From the NCBI GenBank assembly GCA_046542305.1, contig JBKHBQ010000096.1, positions 1 through 13,053 on the forward strand: a stretch of DNA of 13,053 bases, read 5' to 3'. Source of the DNA: JBKHBQ01 sp046542305 (GTDB lineage Bacteria; Bacteroidota; Bacteroidia; Bacteroidales; 4484-276). This document shows positions 7,709 through 13,053 of the stretch, one piece after another. The notes under the pieces were generated by a model. The model worked only from the letters and a program-made list of their open reading frames with translations, did not search any database and was not told where the DNA came from. Both the position numbers and the translations under genes were made by a program. Position 1 is the stretch's first letter; each line of letters begins with the position of its first letter.

Positions 7709-7772
7709 GATTCCCTAGATTTTTGTTACACAATAAAGTCATTTTCTTTTGAGATTCCCCTTAATACAATTA

Positions 7773-7780
7773 CAAATATA
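7773..7780 (-). promoter_or_regulatory. Candidate -7 promoter box of the 729-residue secreted protein gene
   Basis: Read on the minus strand this is TATATTTG, an exact TAnnTTTG match, 64 bases upstream of the ATG. No -33 TTG is found at the normal spacing, since the nearest TTG (7797-7795) is only 14 bases away. The rest of the 228-base gap (7709-7936) holds nothing else that I can support except the terminator of the next gene. Confidence 0.4.
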
Positions 7781-7886
7781 GTGATACTTCGAAACAAGCG
7801 AACTTTTTTTTCAGGATTATTTTGTTGTGTAGGAGCCAAATAGAAGAATTATTTCAATAACCATGCAGGTTAGGAACGATTGGAAC

Positions 7887-7921
7887 AAAAAAAAGCCGGG
7901 CGAAACACCCGGCTTTTTTTT
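7887..7921. terminator. Intrinsic terminator downstream of the 1185-residue gene
   Basis: GCCGGG (7895-7900) pairs with CCCGGC (7908-7913) around a 7-base loop. Eight A residues lie on one side and eight T on the other, so it can work on both strands. It lies 15 bases beyond the stop of the minus-strand gene that ends at 7937, and insulates it from the next minus-strand gene. Confidence 0.92.
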
Positions 7922-7936
7922 ACAGCTTGATGCTTG

Positions 7937-10900
7937 TTATTTTTGAATAACAATTTTCTTGATCACATTGATGCCCTCACCCTTAATGTTCAGGAAATAA
8001 ATTCCTTCACGTTGATTGTTGAGGTTTAGTTCAAGGATAGAGGCATTATTCACTACAAAACCCTCATTGCGGTAAACTTCCCTGCCCATCGAATTGAATA
8101 CACTCAGATTTACCGGCTTATTGCTTGCCGATTTGATTTCAATTGTGAATTTACCGTCGGTGGGGATGGGGAACACCTGTACCGACCACTGATCGGCAAC
8201 TTCGTAAATACCTGTACAATCGTCGAACTGAATGGTGATGGTATCGGTATTCATACAACTGTTCACGTCGGTTACTTCCACCCAGATATCCACAATTCCA
8301 ATGCCGACTCCGGTGGTGTCGACGGTGATGGTTTGTGTGGTTTCTCCGGTTGACCAGAGATAATCCGCTCCCGGGTTGCCGGCATCAAGGGTTACCGTTT
8401 CGTTGGCACATACGGTCATATCTGCGCCGAGATCTACTTCAGGAAGTTCATGCAGCGTCACGAGCAATGCTTCTGACATATCACCCAATCCGCAGTTATT
8501 GGTTCCCTGAACCATAACCGTGGCTAGACCTGTGTAACTCTCATCCCAGGTAACTGTGGCCGTGAGACCGGTTCCGTTGATTGAGCCTGCCTCTTCGGGT
8601 TCGAGCACCCAGTTGTATAACAATGCACCTGTGGCACCCTGCGTGCTGTAAACAGTCTGGTAAACGCCCCAGCACATATCCGTTTCGCCGTCAGGTGTAA
8701 ATGCCTGTTCAGGTGTATGCTCCACCACAATGGTTATTTCATCGTTAAGCTGGTTCTCTCCATCATCAACCACAACAAAATAGGTGGTGGTTTCTTCCGG
8801 CATAACTACCGGATCGGGATCTGTAGAAGTAAAACCGGCGGGATCGGATGTCCATTCATAAGTATAGTTTCCTGTTCCACCTGTAACAATGGCTTCGAGT
8901 TGTGAACTTTCGCCCATGCAGATGGTCGTAGGTTCGGCAATCACTTGCAGTGCCAGCGGGAGCATTCCACCCACATTGAGCGTAACCGGAACATCAACTA
9001 ACGGGGCATCAGGGTCGTTGCTTTCAACCTGAATATTTCCATAATAGGTTCCCTGGGTCAGATCTTCCGAATCGAAATTGATCTCGACAATGCTCGTGTT
9101 TCCGGGATCCAGTGTATCCACGATGCGATCCACATAAAGCCAGCCCGAAACATTCACGGTGTAATCTTCTGTTTCACCATACGACACATCTTCACAGGGA
9201 TCGGAAGGTACGTTCAGCCATTCGGCTTTCACGCGCATTCTTGCCTCACCGCTTTCTACGCCATCAGGGATGGTAATTTCAGTGGTGTAGAGTTCACCGG
9301 AATTGGTAAGTTCGAAGCCTTCAAGAAGTTTTTCGCTTTCTTCAAATTCTTCATCCTTATCAAAATCGATCCAGATGGTTACGAATTGATCATTGTATCC
9401 GGCACCCAGTGTAATTTCGTAGGAATTTCCAATTTGTACCTCTGTTATCATATCGGTGTAATCGCCATAGGCATCGGGGCTGCAGCCGTTACCGAGGTTG
9501 CTGATGTCGCCCATTTCGAAATCGGTGATGCCGTCGCCAAATGTACAGTCTCCGGCAGGTATGCAATACTCGTCCAGCCCGCGGATGGGTTCGGTTGAAG
9601 AAGAAACTTCATAGATCAGATCGAGCTCACCGGTATTCTCAATGGTAAGAAACCTGGTAGATGTGTTGTTCGGTTCGATATTTTCAACAATCTCTTCGGG
9701 ATCGACGGTCACATGGGCGTCACCCCATTGGATCACTTCTGACGGGCCGGATGATTCGCCCTCGTCGTGCATAGCCGTTACCTTGTACTTGTAAACACCG
9801 TAATCCGGAAGTACGTCGGTAAAGGTATTTTCTGTGGTGGTTCCGATTTCAAAGCCATCGCGGTAAACGATAAAATACTCGAAGGTGGGAACCGGTTCAA
9901 ATTGCCAGTCGAGTTGTACTTCACCGGTTTCAAAGGTCACAGCGGCCACCAGATTGGTAGGACGTGCCAGGCTGTTCGTTTCATAGGGTGAAACGTAGGT
10001 CATGGCAGTACCGGTACGTGTGTCGGTCCAAACGGGATAAACGCGGGCATCGCGGGCAGTGATTCCGAGATAGTCGCCCATGTATCCGCCGGCAAGTCCG
10101 GCAATGGGCGCCGGGGTAAAGTCGGTGTCGCTTACCCGGAAATCCTCCCAGGTTTCGCCGCCATCGAATGAATTGGCACAATACACTTCGCATTTGGTGC
10201 CGCCTACATTGCGGTCGTCATAGAAAATCACGCTAAGTGCGCCGGTAACCGGATCGCAGGTAATCCATGGAAAATAATGCTCGGCACCTTGTCCGGGTTC
10301 ATCCTGATTAACCTTTACCGGATCGCTCCAGGTTTCGCCTTCATCTTCCGAACGTACAATGTATACATCAATGTCGGATCCGGAGTTGATGCCCGGTACC
10401 CCAATATTGGCCCACACAATATAAATTGTTCCGTCCATATCACCGCCGCTGATATCAACTGCCATTACGGGAAATGAATTCACGCGGTGGTTTTTAGAAG
10501 TTTCTGAAGTACGTATCCCGCGGATATTGGTGATAATGCGTTCTGCAGGGGCAAAGCTCGCTCCGCCGTCGTAGGATTTGGCAAAGCCGATGGCACTCTC
10601 GTCGGAAGGCCAGCTATCATAAATAGCCCATGCGGCATACACCTGTCCGTCAGGGCCTGTCTGCAGGTTCACCCCCTGATTGTGGCTGCCGGCATTCACG
10701 GCCGAACTGATGTTCATGTGGGAGGAATACGACAAGCCGTTATCGTCGGAATAAACAAATTCAATTTCCGAATCGTTGCTGTTGCCAAAACCTGTCCAGG
10801 CCGAATATACATTTCCGGCATAGGGACTTACGGGGCTGTTGTCGATCCACATGTGGTTTTTATCGAGAATATTCCATCCGCCGGGAGGCGAACCGCAAAC

Positions 10901-11494
10901 CACCGATGTCCAGTTTTCGCCGTCGTCAGAATAAGAGATGCCCTGTCCGCCATTGCTGTGAATGAAGCCAACATACTGCCGGCCTTCAAGGCTGATGGCG
11001 GTAGCCGGGTCGCCCGAGTTGGAACCGCCGGCTCCCTGGAGTGAACCGTCCCAGGTTGCACCAAAATCGTATGAGAAGAAATAGTTGGCGCCGAAGAGCG
11101 ATCCAACGGGATTCTGTGTGGAGTTGTTCGATTGAAGCACGTGATCCGGATCGGTGGGATCGGCAAAGATCGAGTTTTCACTTTGTGTTGAGTTTTCTTC
11201 CGTTACCGGAACGTCGGGAGAGTCTTCACGCCAAACACTTTTGGCGTTGATTCTGCTGGACTTATAGGTTCCGAGAGGAACATCAACTTTTTCCTGTACC
11301 GGTGTAAGCCCCAGCTCGGCAGCCTTGCGCCAGTAACGCATATTGTCAACACGTGTATCAAGTACTTCGTAGGGATTATATACTCCGTCCTTGTATAGTT
11401 CCTTGCGTTGCTCGTTTGCCTTCTCCTGTCCGAGGACACTGGTAAAGCAAAACATCAGCGCAAGTGAAAGAATTGAAAGAATAGATTTGTTCAT
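7937..11494 (-). CDS. Large secreted multidomain protein: BNR propeller, Fn3, GEVED, Ig/PKD-like, T9SS sorting domain
   Basis: An exported protein of 1185 residues of unknown substrate. A signal peptide covers about 1-22 (SVLG|Q). Six Asp-box motifs (S-x-D-x-G-x-x-W/F/Y) at 141, 189, 249, 307, 382 and 442 indicate a six-bladed sialidase-like propeller (about 95-505). I do not see the sialidase (F/Y)RIP motif or a clear arginine triad, so sialidase activity is doubtful. Next come an Fn3 domain (about 511-590), a half-module with NTGELDLIYEV (about 593-632), a GEVED domain (about 640-783, Ca-binding-like DFDKDEEF at 710-717, GETED at 773-777), the rest of the half-module (785-842), Ig/PKD-like domains (about 848-927, 930-1014 and 1016-1091) and the T9SS domain (1106-1185, QVFPIP...KKIVIQK). 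It could be a lectin-like adhesin. AAGGAG eight bases upstream supports the ATG. A terminator follows. Confidence 0.88.
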   Translation of the reverse strand: MNKSILSILSLALMFCFTSVLGQEKANEQRKELYKDGVYNPYEVLDTRVDNMRYWRKAAELGLTPVQEKVDVPLGTYKSSRINAKSVWREDSPDVPVTEENSTQSENSIFADPTDPDHVLQSNNSTQNPVGSLFGANYFFSYDFGATWDGSLQGAGGSNSGDPATAISLEGRQYVGFIHSNGGQGISYSDDGENWTSVVCGSPPGGWNILDKNHMWIDNSPVSPYAGNVYSAWTGFGNSNDSEIEFVYSDDNGLSYSSHMNISSAVNAGSHNQGVNLQTGPDGQVYAAWAIYDSWPSDESAIGFAKSYDGGASFAPAERIITNIRGIRTSETSKNHRVNSFPVMAVDISGGDMDGTIYIVWANIGVPGINSGSDIDVYIVRSEDEGETWSDPVKVNQDEPGQGAEHYFPWITCDPVTGALSVIFYDDRNVGGTKCEVYCANSFDGGETWEDFRVSDTDFTPAPIAGLAGGYMGDYLGITARDARVYPVWTDTRTGTAMTYVSPYETNSLARPTNLVAAVTFETGEVQLDWQFEPVPTFEYFIVYRDGFEIGTTTENTFTDVLPDYGVYKYKVTAMHDEGESSGPSEVIQWGDAHVTVDPEEIVENIEPNNTSTRFLTIENTGELDLIYEVSSSTEPIRGLDEYCIPAGDCTFGDGITDFEMGDISNLGNGCSPDAYGDYTDMITEVQIGNSYEITLGAGYNDQFVTIWIDFDKDEEFEESEKLLEGFELTNSGELYTTEITIPDGVESGEARMRVKAEWLNVPSDPCEDVSYGETEDYTVNVSGWLYVDRIVDTLDPGNTSIVEINFDSEDLTQGTYYGNIQVESNDPDAPLVDVPVTLNVGGMLPLALQVIAEPTTICMGESSQLEAIVTGGTGNYTYEWTSDPAGFTSTDPDPVVMPEETTTYFVVVDDGENQLNDEITIVVEHTPEQAFTPDGETDMCWGVYQTVYSTQGATGALLYNWVLEPEEAGSINGTGLTATVTWDESYTGLATVMVQGTNNCGLGDMSEALLVTLHELPEVDLGADMTVCANETVTLDAGNPGADYLWSTGETTQTITVDTTGVGIGIVDIWVEVTDVNSCMNTDTITIQFDDCTGIYEVADQWSVQVFPIPTDGKFTIEIKSASNKPVNLSVFNSMGREVYRNEGFVVNNASILELNLNNQREGIYFLNIKGEGINVIKKIVIQK
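10148..11074 (-). repeat. Six Asp-box (BNR) coding repeats
   Basis: The motifs are SYDFGATW (141), SDDGENW (189), SDDNGLSY (249), SYDGGASF (307), SEDEGETW (382) and SFDGGETW (442). The numbers are residue positions of their first serine. Spacings of 48, 60, 58, 75 and 60 residues fit one motif per propeller blade. The copies are too diverged to be a DNA-level repeat. Confidence 0.85.
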
Positions 11495-11502
11495 GTGAAT
11501 TT

Positions 11503-11508
11503 CTCCTT
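11503..11508 (-). promoter_or_regulatory. Shine-Dalgarno site AAGGAG for the 1185-residue protein
   Basis: On the minus strand AAGGAG is followed by 8 bases and then the ATG at 11494. It is the only full Shine-Dalgarno match before a start in this window, and it supports that start. Confidence 0.75.
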
Positions 11509-11555
11509 AAATATGAATGTTTTAACTTGAAAAATTTCTAATTTTCAGTAAGATA

Positions 11556-11563
11556 CAAAAATA
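11556..11563 (-). promoter_or_regulatory. Candidate -7 promoter box of the 1185-residue protein gene
   Basis: The minus strand reads TATTTTTG, the same octamer as the boxes before ispG and the transporter, 61 bases upstream of the ATG. No TTG occurs 19-21 bases farther upstream. The surrounding gap 11495-11646 is very AT-rich and shows no convincing terminator for the gene upstream, so read-through from that gene is also possible. Confidence 0.42.
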
Positions 11564-11646
11564 TATAAAAAAAAATCAATTTAAATTCGCTCAAAATAAA
11601 AATTGTTAAAATTCCGGCAGATCCGTAATAAAGTTGATTCTGATTA

Positions 11647-13053
11647 TCACCTTACAATGATCTTCCTGGCATACAGTACAGTGCCGTCATTTATCCTGAC
11701 AAGGTAAACGCCGGATTCCAGCGCCGAAAGATCCATTGTGGCGATTCCGGTATCATCGGATGCTGCTTCAGCAAGCTTTCTTCCGTTATTGTCGAGAATG
11801 CTTACGCGGAAGTTCTCCGCCTGCAGCCTGTTGATCTTAACCGAAACAACGTCGCCTGCGGGATTGGGATAAATGCTGAAAAGCCGGTTTTCAAGCTCAT
11901 CAGTTCCGGTACAGTCTTCTACCGTCACGATCAGTTCGGGCGACCACTCTCCAGCCCCACAATCATTAAGACCCTGCACCTTGATGGATGCTTCATCATA
12001 ATATCCATCGTTCCACAACACAGTGATCTGATTCTGATTTTGTGATTCTATAATCCCGGCTTCCTCCGGTTCAACCGACCACACGTATGATATGGCATGT
12101 TCGATGGTTTCGCAGTTGTAATTTATAGTACCGCCGGCACACACTTCGGTTTCCCCGTCAATCGGCGTCCCTTCAGCCGGCAGCGGATTGATGATCAACT
12201 GCAACTGATCGCTGTCCGAATTTCCATCATCATCATATGCTGTAAGGATCAGTTCAACATTCCCGCCTGCAATATCCGCCGTTCCGGGTTCATATACCGG
12301 ATCGAGAACAGAAGGATCTGAGAAGCTGCCGTCGCCGCCGGTAGTCCACTCCACGCTTGTATAATAAGCTGCCGAGCCGCTGCACTGGAAATTCTCACCT
12401 TCGCATATCTCGCCTCCGGGTCCAGCCTGCGCATTTACGGCAGCAGCCGGCGGGAAGATGATGAAGTCGATCCAGCCGCAATCGTCGCCGCTGGAAACAT
12501 ACGAATCCTTTTCGTAAACCCATTTGAAAGTATGGGTCCCGGCGGAAACGTTGTAGGTTACTTCCTGCCAGTCGAGTTCACCGGCCCATTCATCCTGCAG
12601 TGTATTGTCGATGTAAAACTGAAGGTAATCGTATCCGCTTTCGGAAGACACCTTCCGGTAGAACGAGATTACGCCTGCCGAAGCCACTTCCATGCTGTAC
12701 ATCATCGTGGTAGTTTGATTGTCGCCGATGTTTCCGGATTTGGCTGAGTACACTCCGTCCCAGGCAGTGGTATTGTCGATGGTCCAGTCGGCATCTCCGC
12801 CGAAACTCCATCCCTGCTCGAAGATTCCCGCTTCAAAACTTACGGCATTGGTTTGGGTAAGTTCGAAATCCACCACACTGTTTTGCGCATCGATGCTCAC
12901 TTCCTGAATTACCGTAGCATAATCGAGAGCATAAACCTTAAATTCATAGGTATTTTCGTAGATTTCCTGAATAGTGTATTCCCCGTTTTCGTTGGTGGTC
13001 GCGGGATTGACCGGTGTATTCATTACCTCGATGGTAGCGCCTTCGATGGGCAG
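11647..13053 (-). CDS. C-terminal part of a secreted modular protein with T9SS sorting domain (5' end outside window)
   Basis: The frame stays open to the window edge: ten more codons (LPIEGATIEV) precede the ATG at 13023 and complete a typical carboxypeptidase-regulatory-like strand, so that ATG is internal. In 468 visible residues I see the end of that domain (1-66, TTNENGEYTI), a MAM- or jelly-roll-like domain (about 72-201, SFEAG, ISFYRKVSSESGYDYLQFYID, DDCGWIDFI), an Ig-like domain (about 205-289), a PKD-like domain (about 292-379) and the T9SS type A sorting domain (392-468, FSIYPNP...ARKIIVR). The missing N-terminal part could hold a catalytic domain such as a peptidase; nothing here tells. 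Its PKD-like domain resembles one in the adjacent downstream gene in the same orientation. No terminator is found in the 152 bases after its stop. Confidence 0.88.
   Translation of the reverse strand: MPIEGATIEVMNTPVNPATTNENGEYTIQEIYENTYEFKVYALDYATVIQEVSIDAQNSVVDFELTQTNAVSFEAGIFEQGWSFGGDADWTIDNTTAWDGVYSAKSGNIGDNQTTTMMYSMEVASAGVISFYRKVSSESGYDYLQFYIDNTLQDEWAGELDWQEVTYNVSAGTHTFKWVYEKDSYVSSGDDCGWIDFIIFPPAAAVNAQAGPGGEICEGENFQCSGSAAYYTSVEWTTGGDGSFSDPSVLDPVYEPGTADIAGGNVELILTAYDDDGNSDSDQLQLIINPLPAEGTPIDGETEVCAGGTINYNCETIEHAISYVWSVEPEEAGIIESQNQNQITVLWNDGYYDEASIKVQGLNDCGAGEWSPELIVTVEDCTGTDELENRLFSIYPNPAGDVVSVKINRLQAENFRVSILDNNGRKLAEAASDDTGIATMDLSALESGVYLVRINDGTVLYARKIIVR

Noticed and set aside
7937..11494. 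Annotation as an active sialidase
   Set aside because: Asp boxes alone occur in many non-sialidase propellers, and the catalytic motifs could not be found, so only the fold is claimed.
1..13053. A new defence, mobile or biosynthetic multi-gene system
   Set aside because: No nuclease, helicase, transposase, integrase, toxin-antitoxin pair, CRISPR array or biosynthetic core enzyme is present. The genes are housekeeping plus T9SS-type exported proteins, and no tRNA or rRNA was found.

Overview
The window looks like chromosomal DNA of a Bacteroidota bacterium, most likely Bacteroidales-like. The grounds are three large secreted proteins ending in type IX secretion (T9SS) sorting domains, a long insertion-type IspG, -7 promoter boxes matching TAnnTTTG, and mostly absent Shine-Dalgarno sequences. 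I cannot name a genus from the sequence alone.

Layout. Bases 1-325 are non-coding: a short tandem repeat at the left edge, a dispersed repeat remnant, and a good promoter candidate for ispG. The plus strand then carries ispG (326-1993, isoprenoid precursor synthesis), a 335-base gap with a second, diverged repeat remnant, a cation diffusion facilitator transporter (2329-3261), and, 47 bases later, an exported S9B prolyl peptidase of the DPP IV class (3309-5453). The last two may share a transcript. A strong bidirectional terminator at 5465-5501 separates this peptidase from a convergent minus-strand block.

The minus-strand block has three modular exported proteins. One (5519-7708) has repeated carboxypeptidase-regulatory-like and GDxxGxF modules. 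A very large one (7937-11494) has a six-Asp-box sialidase-like beta propeller, an Fn3 domain, a GEVED domain and Ig/PKD-like modules. The third (11647 to the right edge) is incomplete at its 5' end. All three end in the YPNP-type C-terminal domain used by T9SS. No T9SS machinery gene, enzyme partner or regulator lies in view, so substrates and roles are unassigned.

I see no clear new multi-gene system here. The points worth a second look lie inside genes: an Asn replacing the usual metal-binding His in the transporter, an Asn-Glu in place of the Glu-Glu motif of the DPP IV-like peptidase, a GEVED domain apparently nested inside another module, a PKD-like module shared by adjacent genes, and an AT-rich segment inside one secreted-protein gene. 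Expected plain findings are one conserved -7 box shared by several genes and two compact two-way terminators.
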